This document shows, piece after piece, positions 1 to 12,599 of a stretch of DNA of 64,000 nucleotides. A program made the position numbers and the translations under genes. A model generated the notes under the pieces. That model saw only the letters and a program-made list of their open reading frames with translations. It was not told the origin of the DNA and made no database searches. Within the stretch, counting starts at the first letter, position 1; each line of letters opens with the position of its first letter. The stretch is from Centroberyx gerrardi (taxonomy: Eukaryota > Chordata > Actinopteri > Beryciformes > Berycidae): NCBI RefSeq assembly GCF_048128805.1, contig NC_136000.1, positions 10,627,354 through 10,691,353 of the forward strand, read 5' to 3'.

Positions 1-304
1 TCTGCTGTGCAACAGTGCTAAATATATTTGGATATATGTGGAGTGTCTCACCTACTAGCTGAGACTGAATCATGATATATAAATATAACTTCAGAACAAT
101 TGCTACAGCTGGGCTACACGGCCTTCATGACAACGTTTCTTCTCAACAGAAGAGTTTAATGATCACATTAAACTGACTGCAAATCTCCACGTCTATGCAT
201 GTATGTATGTATGTATGTATATGTATGTATATGTGCATGCCTGTGTGTGTGTGTGTTCCTGTGTTCCTTGTATGCCTATGCGTGGGTTTGCGCTCTGTGC
301 TCAG
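1..304 (+). other. nell2 intron (partial)
   Basis: Intronic DNA. A GTAT/GT microsatellite occupies about 195-256, and the last 50 bases before the acceptor at 304 are T/G-rich rather than classically pyrimidine-rich. No other feature is seen. Confidence 0.7.
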
Positions 305-481
305 GCTGGCCAAGTGATGTGCCGGAGGATGGTTTGCGACTGCGACAACCCCAACGCCGACCTGTTCTGCTGTCCAGAATGCGACCCGCGGCTGAGCAGC
401 CAGTGTCTGCACCAGAATGGCCTGCTCACCTATGGCAGCGGGGATACTTGGGTGGAGAACTGCCAGCAGTGCCAGTGCCTG
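305..481 (+). CDS. nell2: nell2 exon, VWC segment
   Basis: 59 codons in phase 0. The acceptor is a CAG ending at 304 and the donor is CTG/GTGAGT with GT at 482. It encodes AGQVMCRRMVCDCDNPN and on to ENCQQCQCL. The left boundary is the first acceptor compatible with the frame. The upstream intron holds GTAT and GT repeats close to the acceptor. Confidence 0.92.
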
Positions 482-3349
482 GTGAGTAGGGGAGAGCTTG
501 TTCCCTCATCATTTAAATTTTAGGAATTTAGTTGACGCTGTTAACCAGAGCCACTGACCGTGAGAGCACAATAAATGTAACACATACTCCTGTCTCCATG
601 GAAATGCTCATGAACGATAGAGATGTCCTAGGTAAAGAAAGTCAGGGAGAAAAGTTTTTGGTGTTAAGTAGGGATGAGAGGGGATTGATTAAGAAGTGGA
701 GAGGAAGGTTGAAGAGAGGAGAACATGAAGATTGGTTTTCAGAAAGGAAGAAAGGAAATGATTGGTGACATTTTAAGAATTCAGCAGTCCCACTGCGCTG
801 TTATCTGCTTTATGCGAGGTGTTGTGATGGAATTATAAGTATTACTGAAGCATGAGTTCAAGGTTAAGAAGCAAACAGGTAAAAAGTGTGTGTGTGTGGA
901 GAGTGGGAGGGTGTATCTCTGTCTGTGTACTGGTCTTTGTGCGTGTGTGTGTGTGTGTGTTTGTGGTTTGAGAAGGGTGTGAATAGTGTATGCTTGTGTT
1001 GATAGGTGTGTATTCATGCGTGTTTGTGTGATTCTGAGTGTGCCTTACATGCAAACAGGTAAATCCTATTTCTCATACAAAGCAAAATGACATTGTCAGG
1101 TTTGTGCTCTCCTCTTGAGTCTTCCACAGCTATATATATATCTGCGCTGTTTTGTTTTCTTTCACGTCGTCTGCCGCGTCGACCTTTTCCAAGGTTTCCG
1201 CAACCCCGCTGTTCACACAACACGGAGGCATTTCATGAGTATTTCCCACTTAAATCTGACAAGAACAATGCATCGTTCCGCCCGCGATCCGCCTCTCAGA
1301 CGCCCCTCACCACATAAACATATGTTTATTATATGCAAATGTCATGCTTTAAATTCTCCCCCACTGTCTCACTCATACGTAGATCAAACACTTACCTACA
1401 TCGGTGTGAGTTTGGCAGCTTGCATGTCCCTTCTCTTTTGGTGGAGGGGCATTACCATTTTTTTCCCCTTTTATTTTCTCATTTGTAGATCAGACGTTAC
1501 TTGTAGCCGATATAAGTTGGTTCCAGCCTCACAGATCCATGGTCTGAGGAGCAACAGCAATGCCATTTTGCCCCCATGGTGATGCGTCCTGATGCCTGGA
1601 CCTGAGGGCTGCTTCTTGGGTTTCTTACAGCAGGCCATTATAGGAGGGCTGGAAAATCACTGTTTGGCTGAGAGGCAGCGGGGAAGCGCAGTGGGCTGAA
1701 AATGGGCTCGCTCCGCTTCACTCTTGCTGAGGCTGTACTCACTGTAGGCACTTATATATGTTGACACAAGCAGACACAAACACATTTGAGAATGCAGGCA
1801 GGCCTGTCGCAGCAGCAACGCACATATGCAAGCACACACACAGACTCACACGTGTACACACACATACAAACATTGATATATACGCACATACACATGTACA
1901 CACACGCGCGCGCAGGTTTGAGAACGCAGGCACACCTGTCGCAGCAGCAACATACTCATGCATGCATACATACATCCACACCCACACATCTGTGCAGACA
2001 TATACAGACACAGACACACTCAATCAAAGACGCACACAGACAGATACACACACGCAAACGGCCAGCAGCCAAACAGTGTAAAGTGCAGCACTTGAAAGGG
2101 CAGGGGGAGGATGGTGCTGTGCGATACCGTACAGGGGCTCCGGTAGCGTGACAGGGACGTGAAATGAACCTTGAATGCTTCTACACTTAGCAGAGCCACG
2201 GCTGTACAGACTCAGCAGGGGCCTTAAAATACACAGTGACAGGAGGCAGAGGGGCAGAGCACTCTCTCCAGACCAAGATGTGAATCCTTCTCGGCTACCC
2301 ATGCAATCATTTGAAATCAAGAATCTGGCCTTGCAGAATTTGCACACACGGGCCACTTATGATTTGGTATCTTGTTAAATCGCCAGTGGATCAAAGAAGC
2401 AGTGCTTTGCTTAGCCTTAGGTCCTCCTTTAGGTCTTGGCATTATAAAATAAGGAATGTGACTGTTTGAACTGGTTCAAGTATATAAGGTTGGCTATGTC
2501 GCGGGATAATTCCCAGGCAAAGATGATGCGAAATAAATGTCACTAGTTTTAATCCCCTGTGGGCATTTTGTAACACGCAATAATATACGGATGCCTTACA
2601 TAAGCCTCATCCTTCTATGGAGTGGCAAAGAGATTAAACTGCTGTCACAGACCCTGAAAACTGAATGCAAAGCCAGATTAAATTAATGGATTTATGAAAT
2701 ATCACATGAATTGAGATTAACCGAGTTGTGCTCAAACAGCCAGAGTCGAGGTGCCGCCTATAAAAATGTCAGTAAAGAGAACACAAAGGTTACCTGCAAC
2801 ACTCGCTCAGTAGAAAAATATAGACTATTTATTGTATTAAAAACATGACATTTCAGCCATGATGACCTTCATCAGATCAATACATACATGCATGACACAA
2901 GCATTTAGGTTTAAATAAAATAAAATAAAAAGGCTTTAATTTTAGGAGGTTGATCAAGTTTCAATGCTGTAGTCTCCTGTGTGGATTGCAAACAAAAGCT
3001 GATTGTACTGTAAATCACATTCTCCTTTGTGATCACAGGCCACATCTGCATAAACTGCCCAAAGATGACAAGTGTACCTTACCGCAGCGTGGAACAGATA
3101 CCCGAGGCTACATTCAATCCCTCCCTCTGGCTATGGGCAAAGAGTGCCACTCTGGGGATTTCCCACTTCAAATGTTTACACACCACACGGAGGCTGGGAG
3201 TGGGCATTAGCACCACATGAGCCTGTACTTTATAGCCTGCCTAATTTACTACAACATTTCTGAAATGCTGAGCCAGACGATTTTCAGTGATATTAAATAT
3301 CCCCGGTGGGAGACTTGCATCAAGCCATACTGCTCTTGTAAGGTTTTGT

Positions 3350-3389
<40 letters not shown>

Positions 3390-3946
3390 CTGCTCGTGTG
3401 TGTGCACATATAGTATGTGTGTATGCACAAGCTCACATTTCATTTCCCAAGAAGGTATGAAGCAGAAAAGCTCAAGGATGAAAATGTAAGCAGAAGTGGG
3501 TCAGGCAGAATGGTATAGCCTGGCCAGGATCTATAAAGTTGGCCAAAATATATGACCTGTTTTCTCAGGCCAATTGAAAATGGCAGCAGGAGAAATCCAA
3601 TAAGGCTTTCTCTGCTGAAAGTTTGCTGTGAGATTAATATGGGAACAACAATGAGCGAGGGGGACTAGAAACAAGTCAATTAAGAAGCTGGAACATTTAC
3701 CTCCACAGTTGGAAAAAAAATGTTGCTGACTGGGGTGGAAGATTGCTCTACTCATCTATATTTCCTAGGTACCCTAACAACTTTTTTTCTCATCAAGTGG
3801 TGATGAGATGATCCCTCTAGCATGCAAATGCACAGCGTCAGGAGAAATATGTGTATTTGCATGAATAACTGGGTTAGGAATGGAAAATGAAATGGTGCAT
3901 TTGCAGGAATGCCATATTGTTGTGTTAAACTTGACACTTGACACTC

Positions 3947-3981
<35 letters not shown>

Positions 3982-4040
3982 GTCTATCTGTCTATCTTGA
4001 ATACTCTCTGTGTCTGCCTATCTGTCTATCTATCTGTCTG

Positions 4041-4083
<43 letters not shown>

Positions 4084-6158
4084 CCTCCCTCCCTCCACCT
4101 TTACAGCAGGGGCAGGTGGACTGCTGGCCTCTGTCCTGCCCGCCTGTGGACTGTGAGTTTACGGTGGTGCCGGAGGGCGAGTGCTGCGCCCGCTGTGTCA
4201 CCGACCCCTGCCAGGCCGACACCATCCGCAACGACATCACCAAGACCTGCACGGATGAGCACAGCATCCCACGCTTCAGTGGCTCGTCCTGGGTTAAACA
4301 CGGCACCGAGTGCACCCTGTGCCAGTGCAAGGTGAGGCGCTGACCCCTGCGGCATCGTAGAAATACCAAATTCCAATTCTGCTAGTTCAGTGGCAGACAC
4401 AAAGCCTTTCTGCTCTGTAGGTCATAGACACAGTACGCTGAGGTCCAGAGTCACTAAGATTGCATTGGGAGGGCACATTTTTCCCCTTTTTTCTTTTTTT
4501 TTCACATTTACTAAGCAATAGCAGTGGCGTTAATGCAGTTGCATGTGTAAAAAGTGCCAATTCTGATCTACTAACCTGTGCACACAAGCATTTTGCAAGT
4601 GGAAATAGGGTAGACACCTGGCAGGAGACTATCAGACTTTCAATTTGTAGCCTATGTTGAAGAATGGCAATGGTGGGGTGAAAAAATAGATCACTCCCAT
4701 CGATTTACTAAACCAAAACATGCATAATTGTGCTTGGTATTGAATGCCCAGAAGAAGCACGTCTTAACTTCTAACCCTGAAGAAAGTCATGGCTGCTGTT
4801 ATTTGTTGAAAGTCATAAAAGGCAGAGAGGATGACAAATAAAAGAGAGGGTGTTCCATTTGAGAATTACTTTCTTTTAAATGTCAGAGGATGAGGTTAAA
4901 GGAAATTATAGATTGCCACGTCATATTTATTACTATTAATAAGAATAATGTTGATATTGTTTTATCACTGCTTGATAAAATAGAAAATGAACTGGAAGCT
5001 CAGACCGAGATGAGTCATGCCGTACCCGCACTGACCAAACCTCTGGCAGCCCTTCATCTCCTGGCCTCTGGCTCAGCTACAGTCTGCTCTCCCCCCTGTG
5101 CAATGTTAGAACGGCTTGCCATACATGTTTCACCTGGTCGACACGCACCCAGTACTTTGTGCCTCAGGTAGTCTAACTGGAAAATTGCAACTAGCTTGAT
5201 TTGCATAAGTGGTCTTAATAAATCAGGCGCTGCACCGGAGAAGGCTGCGCTCCTTAATTTTGTGTGCATGTTAGTAAATACAGCCTCAGTTGATTGAGCT
5301 AAGAGTGCACAAGAGTTTTCATCTTATTCACTAAGAAATTTATGCAAATCAAGTTGTGGCGCAAAACTATCCTTGAAAATGACACTGCACAAGCAAATAG
5401 CCCCCTTCATTACCAGTTGCAAGTGCAAATTGGGCTAGGCTGGCACTGTTAAGTGCCCTTTATAATTGGAGCGTTGTTGGATCTGGTCTCAGTTTCTAGG
5501 ATGGAATATCCTCTCCAGTTCTTGCCTGACTTGCTGACAACGATATCCGTGTCTTGCAGAAATGATAGCAGCCATTCTGAGTTGCAAAGTGCCAGTGAAT
5601 TGGGTGTAATCTCCATTTGCATGACCTCGCTTCTAAATAATTATTATTTGGGCAAATAATCAGATTTACATATAATTTACATATGCATAAACATGACAGG
5701 CGTGTGGAGGCTTTATTCTCTGACCAGCGCTTTAAGGCAGGCGTTCCGCTCATTACGCTCGGTTAGTGAACAGCATGGCATTCTGATTTGGTCATTTTGG
5801 TGATCCAGCACACGCGCTTCCCCTGCAAATTTGTAGTGAATCTGGGCCTGAGTGTTTATCAGTCCACCAAGTTAAAAGCAAAATGACTCTGTGACCATTC
5901 ACATTTGTATTCTCAGTAGAATATCGTTGCCTTGCATCAGTTGGTGCTAAAATGACACCCGATGGAATTCTAAATGTCAAACTGAGTCTGTATGCTGCGC
6001 TGCGCCACCACCTTAAAATGTTATCTGTGGAGCCTCAAAAGAGTTTGCCTGAGGTTAAAGTGTGACGGTAATCCACTCATACTTTTTTCCTTTCTTTTTC
6101 TCCCTCTCATTTCTAGAATGGACACATCTGTTGCTCAGTGGACCCCATGTGCCTTTAG
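305..6158 (+). CDS. nell2: nell2, 3' end: last three coding exons (gene enters from the left)
   Basis: NELL2 is a secreted, oligomeric neural glycoprotein with a laminin-G-like domain, VWC (chordin-like) domains and EGF repeats; it is known as a Robo3 ligand. Only the C-terminal 147 residues lie here, in exons 305-481, 4107-4331 and 6117-6158, all phase 0. The residues are the cysteine-rich C-terminal VWC region: CDCDNPNADLFCCPEC, then SSQCLHQNG, then DPCQADTIRNDITKTC and KHGTECTLCQC, ending NGHICCSVDPMCL. This matches vertebrate NELL2 much better than NELL1, for example at ADTIRNDITKTC and GHICCSVDP. The TAG stop falls three residues earlier than the QEL-ended mammalian protein as I recall it. 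The gene converges on tmem117, as in human. Which fish paralogue (a or b) cannot be decided here. Confidence 0.95.
942..1081 (+). repeat. dispersed repeat, copy A (inverted mate at 16218-16350)
   Basis: The segment containing GGTTTGAGAAGGGTGTG, GATTCTGAGTGTGCC and CCTATTTCTCATACAA is found as its reverse complement near 16218-16350 with only a handful of differences. A GT run borders both copies. Confidence 0.85.
1785..1962 (+). repeat. two-copy minisatellite (132-base period) in CA-rich DNA
   Basis: The unit beginning TTTGAGAAYGCAGGCA and containing CCTGTCGCAGCAGCAAC occurs at 1785-1830 and again at 1917-1962. A CA-rich spacer separates them. The copies are about 85-90 percent alike by eye. 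Confidence 0.8.
3347..3388 (+). repeat. (GT)n microsatellite
   Basis: Near-perfect GT array in a nell2 intron. Confidence 0.95.
3950..4091 (+). repeat. TC/TGTC/TCCC compound microsatellite
   Basis: CT runs, TGTC/TATC tetramers, CT runs and CCCT units in succession. It ends 15 bases before the nell2 acceptor and supplies its polypyrimidine tract. Confidence 0.95.
4107..4331 (+). CDS. nell2: nell2 exon, last VWC domain
   Basis: 75 codons in phase 0, with acceptor TTTACAG and donor AAG/GTGAGG. It encodes QGQVDCWPLSCPPVDCEF and on to KHGTECTLCQCK and contains ten cysteines. The acceptor tract is the end of a long TC/TCCC microsatellite. Confidence 0.95.
4332..6116 (+). other. nell2 last intron
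   Basis: AT-rich intron with no supported exon. Stretches such as TTACTAAG, ATTTGCAT and CTTAATAAATCAGGCGC near 4500-5350 look like old non-autonomous transposon sequence, but no paired termini could be defined. Confidence 0.6.
6117..6158 (+). CDS. nell2: nell2 terminal coding exon
   Basis: 13 codons plus TAG, acceptor CATTTCTAG. It encodes NGHICCSVDPMCL. The mammalian ending QCLQEL is replaced by MCL and stop, so the tail is three residues short. The exon continues as 3' UTR. Confidence 0.93.
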   Translation, partial: NGHICCSVDPMCL

Positions 6159-6910
6159 TCCTGGCAGATCTGAAGGCACCTGTACAGTGTTCTCCATGTA
6201 AAAAATAACACCACCCTACGTCTCTTCACTGTCCTCACAGACCTGCGTCAAATAGTATGTGCATTTGTTTTAGCCTGCTGCGAGTACCAGATGAACGGGG
6301 GTTACTGATCAGGATAATTAAAATAGTGTCACATGGTCAATCACAGAAAAATATACAAAACTGACTTTCAAGTACTTTCCTATGGTTATCTAAACTTTCT
6401 AGCTCTCATTGTGTGTCCTGTGTGGTGAACCCCACCCACCTGTTACCCCAAGCAGGTTAAAACAAGCACTAAGAGTTATTTGCAAATACTCTTTGACCCA
6501 CGTCTGCCTCCTCAACTCCTCTTTATACCAAATGCGAACATATATCATACCAAACTGATGATGGACTACAGTTTCCACACACCCACTCTTTGTTCTGCCT
6601 CACCAATCAGCGTGAACCTTTAAGGATCACCGCCCCCCCACTCCGAATCATCGCTACATGGATCTGTAAGATATTACTATTACTGGCATGACTGTGCTCG
6701 ATGTCCAAACATTTTTGCTGATTTCTAAACTCTCAACGATGATACCCTAGATAGAATAAGGCAGTTAGCGTAAGTTTCCGTTGCCACATTTACGAGAGTC
6801 GTCTATATTATGTGGTGCTTTGTAGCATTTTGTTCCAACTCTCTTTTTTGTAATTTATTTCCAAGCTTGTTATTGTGTAATGGTGAAATAAAGTATTTCC
6901 ATTTACATTT
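6159..6910 (+). promoter_or_regulatory. nell2: nell2 3' UTR with poly(A) signal
   Basis: AATAAA at 6887-6892 is the first strong signal about 730 bases after the stop, so the 3' UTR probably ends near 6905-6920. It contains a copy of the dispersed CCCCACCC...TTTGCAAATACT repeat at about 6415-6512. Confidence 0.6.
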
Positions 6911-9900
6911 AATACGTGGTGGCGCCTGTCTTTGGGTCTTTGTCTTTGTCTTTATGCCTGAAGACTGAGCACACTTTTCACTGGCTGTTTAATTATCTGA
7001 ATTATCTGAAGAATGTGGGCACTTCACATCAACAATGTGTCTTTTATATACAGTATATATATTTGATCCTTAGTAAAAAATACTCCACATTTACCACCTT
7101 TTCACCATCTAGACTTATAAAATGAAACAACTCATCTACATATTCTCAAAGCTCTCCTCTCTCTACAGGTGGAAAGTTAATTTCCAAAACGCTTTAATAT
7201 ATATAGGAGCGAAGTCATCTTTTCGATATCTCTGAAATATAGAGGAGCCTATCTATCCTTTAAAAAGTAATATTTTCTTTTAGTTTTGCGCTATCAATCA
7301 TTTTCTAAGAATAGGTGTCACCTTTTTTTTTTCAAATGGTGGATATAGAATATTTTCAATCTTTCTCCTCCTTTCTTCAAACGTCTTGTCACGCCAATCT
7401 GTGGGTAGACGCGAGGAAGGAGGTGACAGTGAGGTCATGTAATGACAGCGTGTTGATAGCGTGTTGAGATCAGCTCCGACACTCACAGCCTATTAGCAGT
7501 CCACTCGTCATCCTCATCATATCTGACCTCTCACGTGTTCTCGTGCTGTCAAAACAGGCATATGTACAGGTGCGTATGCTGTGCTAAAACTATAGAGATT
7601 AAACGGATGTATCTGTCTGGTCAGAAAAGAATTGATGAGCACGACTGGAGGATACAGGCTTTCTGGCCCCACTGGGTATACAGTATGTATGTGATTTATA
7701 TGTGTTCAATAAACTAGTGAATGGTCAGGAAACATCTTTACACCTTGCATGGATTGATAGATTGACTAAATGTACAGGTGATGCTTTATACAGTATGTAG
7801 TAGTTTGTTGCAGTTTATCATGAGGATTATCCATATTTGTTGGCACCTACTAAGATTAGAGGTTTTGATTTTAACTACTCTAACTGGCTGATATTGAAGC
7901 TTGGAAAATTCAAATTCAATTTATGGGTTTCACAAATCCCAATCCTAACTATACTATCACCATTTGGACTTGAAATCAAGCTCTTCATTTGTTGAATACA
8001 CTTCCATATTTGCATATTTAGATGCAAAGCAAAGGCTGTCCCACTTGGGCCACCCAGGTTGCACTCCTCCCTGTTTTGTCCCGTGCCTCTAGAGGTAATA
8101 GTAATACTTGTATCGTACAGTAGTAGAGCACTTAGAGCTCCTAATGTAATTATCATACTCTCTATCAGTTCACAGCCACGGAGCAATGAGTTAAGCCTGG
8201 AGATGGCTTTATTTCCCTGTGGAGCAGTCTCTCTCCTACTAACTTATTCCCTGGCTCTACCTCGCAGCTGCTTACATTAACAAACACACAATGTAATAGG
8301 GCCCATTTATATTCCAACACGCTCCCTCTCACTAGAGCTTTTTCTGCATCTATCTCTCCCTAAAAACTTTTTACCTCAGGTTATCCTGACTCTAAACTCG
8401 TGCCTGACTTGAATGAGAGAGCAGGGGACAGTGGGCAGTTCGCAGTGGCTGCTAGTGGGTTGGCAAGGGCACCATCTGGCCTGCTTTGGTCCAGCGGCTT
8501 CTAGCCGGTGGTGGCAAGGAGCCAGTGGGCACCTGAGTAGTGGTGGCACAGCGGGGCAGAGTGGTCCTCCAGCTGGCTCCTAAATGTCCAATTTTCCATG
8601 GCAGTGCTGAACCCTCGGCAACAGATGCCTGGAACCGCAGGGAGTCCATTTTACTGCCTGTCCCATATTCATTGTTAATGACCACACATATCATTGTGAT
8701 TGGCTATGGCTGGTGAGGCAAGGCAACAGAGAAACATCAGTTTTACTTTAGAGATCTTAAATTGATAAAAATGTATCTGCATGTAACATGTTTGTTTTTA
8801 TGTGACATGCAGGAGGAGCTCAAATTGGTCACTCTGATATTAAAGGGATCTCTGCAGGGAACTTGGTCAATATTTGTCAAAGAGAGCAGAGGCTGCAGCT
8901 TTTAATTATTCATTATTTATTCATAAGTACATTTGTTAATATGTAAATCTAAAAGAGTGCTGACTAGGCAATGTGAGGTAAATCCACCAATTACCATCTA
9001 TATGTAAAGGAGAATTAATTGTTCATGGACAAGTGCAGTTTAAGGAAACCCTTCACTGGCAGTTTTTTTTTCCTTTTTTCTTTTTTTACAAAGCCACTCC
9101 AGATGCATTCACCAGTATTGGATTCTCCCCAGCAGGTGTCATGCACCGGGTCACTGGCTGTTAAGTCAGCTGGAGGTACAAACCACTGGAGGTGCTTGAG
9201 AAGGCGCCAGCACAGCCTAACGCCACTACAAAACACCTCAGCAGCAGTTAGCCATGCATACTCACCAATACACTCCTGCACTTGATTGGACTGCAGAACA
9301 ATTTGAATAAAAACTGAACCCTTTCCCCCACATTAGAATAGGAAGATAGAAAGTTATTATCACAAAACCTGGTCTGGGGAGTCGGTCTTCTAAGCGAGTC
9401 GGTCGGAGGTGCTGAGGGATTTGTCCGCACCGCCTGTTCCTCTGTAAGGTATCACAGACCTGCCGTAGGAATTAGTCATGAATCCCGATTCCCACGTGGC
9501 CGCTGGGGACGGAAACCATCTCCGACTCGGTCTGAGGGACTGAGGGAGACCCGCTAGCTGGCTGGGACAGGCTGCACTGATAAATTTCACAGGGTCTCCC
9601 AGGGTCACAAAGCTGTCAGCGCAGAATGATGGGCCATGCCGGGACATGATACACTGATCTAATTGGAAGATAGCTCAAAGACAGTGGAGGAGATCCCAGT
9701 TGATCTGTAGCTGTCGCTTGCCTCCTTTGGGGGAGCTTTCTGCTTTATATTTAGCTGTAGATACAACACTACCAGGGAGATTTTCTTTTATTTATTAGAT
9801 TCAGTCTTGTGTCATTTCTGATTTGGCGGTAGAAGATCTTATGTAAATAGAATGAACGGTGTATAACGTGAAATGTTTCACAATGCCTCTGGAAAGTTTG

Positions 9901-10264
9901 AACCCAATGGCATGAAAAAAGCAGTGTCTGAAAATTTGATTCAAAGCAGAATGTTATCGATCACGAATACTACCAACACAAATGCAGCCACTGCATTTAG
10001 GAAGTAGTCAATACGCTAGTAACACAATGTGGGCACCAGGCTCCAACACCCAAACATTATTGAAACTCAGGCTTTGATGTGCTCTCTCAATTACTGCATG
10101 GTCCTCCAAAAATCAATATCTCATTTCTCAGCCCAATGGCAGACTTGGAGGAGGCCTCAGTCGAACACCTAATACTCTCTGGCAATAAGAAATATTTTCC
10201 CACATAAACAACTTGCTACATGAGCTCAGGTGTTCATATAGCTGCTCAGTTTTCAAACGGAATA

Positions 10265-10440
10265 TATTCACATTTTACATTTACATTTTAAGGCATTTAG
10301 CTGATGCTCTTTACAGTGAGTGACCAGATTGGGGTTCAGTGTCTTGGATACGATGACATTTCCATGGCGACTGGCTGTTGCAGAGATCAAACCTGTGGTA
10401 TTGTGGTTACAGGACAGTCTCTCTAACCGCTACTTCACCC
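10265..10440 (+). repeat. fish interspersed repeat (ACATTTACATTT...GGCATTTAGCTGATGC type)
   Basis: Contains TTTACATTTACATTTTAAGG, CATTTAGCTGATGCTCTT, then degenerate GTTGCAGAGATCAAACC and CTAACCGCTACTTCACC. This is the layout of a very abundant teleost short interspersed family. Its class is not certain from sequence alone. Confidence 0.55.
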
Positions 10441-11440
10441 TGCAACCCAGTGGATTTTGGATAATATCTATCACAGCTCACTCACATGTGCACATTTCGT
10501 GTCAACCAGTTCTGCCTGTGAGCTGTTCAGTTATTACATGTTTTCGATCCAATCTGTAACTCATTCACACGTGTACATGTTCTGTAAACAAAGGCGGTCT
10601 GTAAAAAAAAAAAAAATTAAATAAATAAATTCAAATTGTTTCTCACTGGCATAAATCAAACAGGGGACAGGCCCCTAGCGAGAGGCATTCTAATCCGAGC
10701 CTGGTGTCATGTGTATGCAGGCAACATATTCAAGTGTCCTTGTGAAGATAGTATCATTATCTCATATCGCCCATATTAATTGGGTCAGCAGCTGCAAGAG
10801 GTTGACCTGTGCTGTTGCTTGGCAACCGTGTCCCTAGCATATAGAAAAATGTAAACTAGAACTTTTCTCACTGGGAATTACATAACAAGATCAGCAACCT
10901 CCTTTTAAAATATCTTGATATTATTCAATCTCACAAAGCAGTCGATACCAAATAGCTCTGTATATAACAAATGTATTAATTTATTGGTAACACAAGATTC
11001 AACAGACGTACAGTATACTGAGCAAACATTGAAAAGAGTTATCCTTTGCTTTTAAAAAACACAAACATACAGAAACTGATGCCAAGTGCCTGTCAGTTAT
11101 GCAACACAATAAACAGCATAGGGGAAACATTCATTTTCAACCTGCACACAATACATTAAAAACATGTTGTTATATCCCCTGTAGTTCAAAGGGGTTCTGC
11201 CCTTTGGTGAAACACTCCCCCATTTACCAAAGGGTTGCCTTGCTGCACAGCCGGTGTTATCTCCAAAAATGAAAAACGCTGAGCTGTAATGACTTCTTAG
11301 ACCTGTAATGTATAAAAGGGTGATTACAGAACCAAGAATTGCAAACCAATTATGCTAAGTAAATCGACCTCTTCACAGAATGGCCTCTCTCACAAACAAT
11401 CAGTGTAGCTGCAAAGACCTACACACATAACAAGGTTCAA

Positions 11441-11670
11441 ATACACACACACACATACACACACACACAAAAACACACACAAACATGCACTATACAGTAT
11501 AAAACATCCTTTACACACGTACGCACACAAATGCACGCATATTTATCACACAATGCGCCCACACAGCCACACACTCACAAACACACACACCCACGGCCAC
11601 AGGCACACACACAAACACACAAACACACACACACACACACAAACACACGCACACATGCACACACACAAGG
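11441..11670 (+). repeat. CA-rich simple repeat
   Basis: Interrupted ACAC arrays with AAACACAC units. Confidence 0.9.
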
Positions 11671-11946
11671 AATTCCTGCACAGTGAGGTGACCATTGCAA
11701 AATCTTTTGTTGGAAAAATCTACAATGACATAGCATAGTTTCGGTTGAAAGCAAATGTCACAATATGTTTAACAAATACAAATATCCCACTCTCTCTCCT
11801 ATTTTGCTTGCAAGCGTCATGCAAATAGTCCATATTTTCCAATTTGCCTCCTCAAACGGTGACCCCTCCCCCCCCAAAACATGTTGCAGTCATTAGATTA
11901 CATTATCATTAGATAATGTCAATCATTATCATTAGAGTATATTAGA

Positions 11947-12559
11947 GTTTTTCTCAATTGTTTTGACACACTTCATACTCTCAAAACAGTTACAGTAACA
12001 CAGCCATTTAAACCCTTGATAATTTCGCAAAACTAATTGTACAATTTCATTGTTTTCACACAAAACTACATAATTTATCGGTAGTTACCAGTAAGAACAG
12101 TAAACTTGTTTGTGGGTTCTTTTGAAGCAAATTGTGATTTAATATGTTCATCAATACTTTTATCTCCTTACTGTATCACACATAGACATGTAAATATGTA
12201 AACATGTAAATATGTCAGGTATGAATTGTGGGGGAGAGATATTTTGCTTACTGTAAAGGAAAACATTTCAGCAACAAATTATGGATAAAATAATAAACAT
12301 AAACACAATAAAACATAAACATCAGATTATGGGAAAAAAAAGGATTGTGGAACATTTTGGTAAACAAGTTTTATCATGCTGAATAAATTATCAACAGACA
12401 ACATGTAGTTTTGATGTGAATATTTGGTTTCAATAAAGATGTTATCTGAATGGAATTGGCCTGTTTTGCAAAATGAGAGTCTGTTTCGATGGCTGTGTTC
12501 ACCGTTCTGAGAGCATGAACCTTCTTTCGGAGAAAAATGTCACATCAATTGAGAAAAAC
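11947..12559. mobile_element. MITE-like element with inverted termini
   Basis: The ends are GTTTTTCTCAATTG at 11947-11960 and CAATTGAGAAAAAC at 12546-12559. The inverted match extends imperfectly for about 23 bases (TTTTGACAC against ATGTGACAT). The interior is AT-rich and noncoding. No target duplication could be fixed, so the superfamily is left open. Confidence 0.65.
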
Positions 12560-12599
12560 TGCATAATGTAGAGTGATGCGGCAGCTCACAATATCATTA

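Larger units (their letters stand above)
482..4106 (+). other. nell2 intron, repeat-rich
   Basis: No exon is supported. It holds a GT-rich block (889-1030), a segment that recurs inverted at 16.2 kb (942-1081), a CA-rich tandem block (1785-2060), a GT array (about 3347-3388) and TC arrays leading into the next acceptor (about 3950-4091). Short ORFs here are chance frames. Confidence 0.7.

Noticed and set aside
1115..1582. 155-codon frame in a nell2 intron
   Set aside because: No recognisable domain; it lies between known exons with no fitting splice phase.
2024..2356. 110-codon minus-strand frame in a nell2 intron
   Set aside because: Partly encoded by CA-repeat DNA and without homology.
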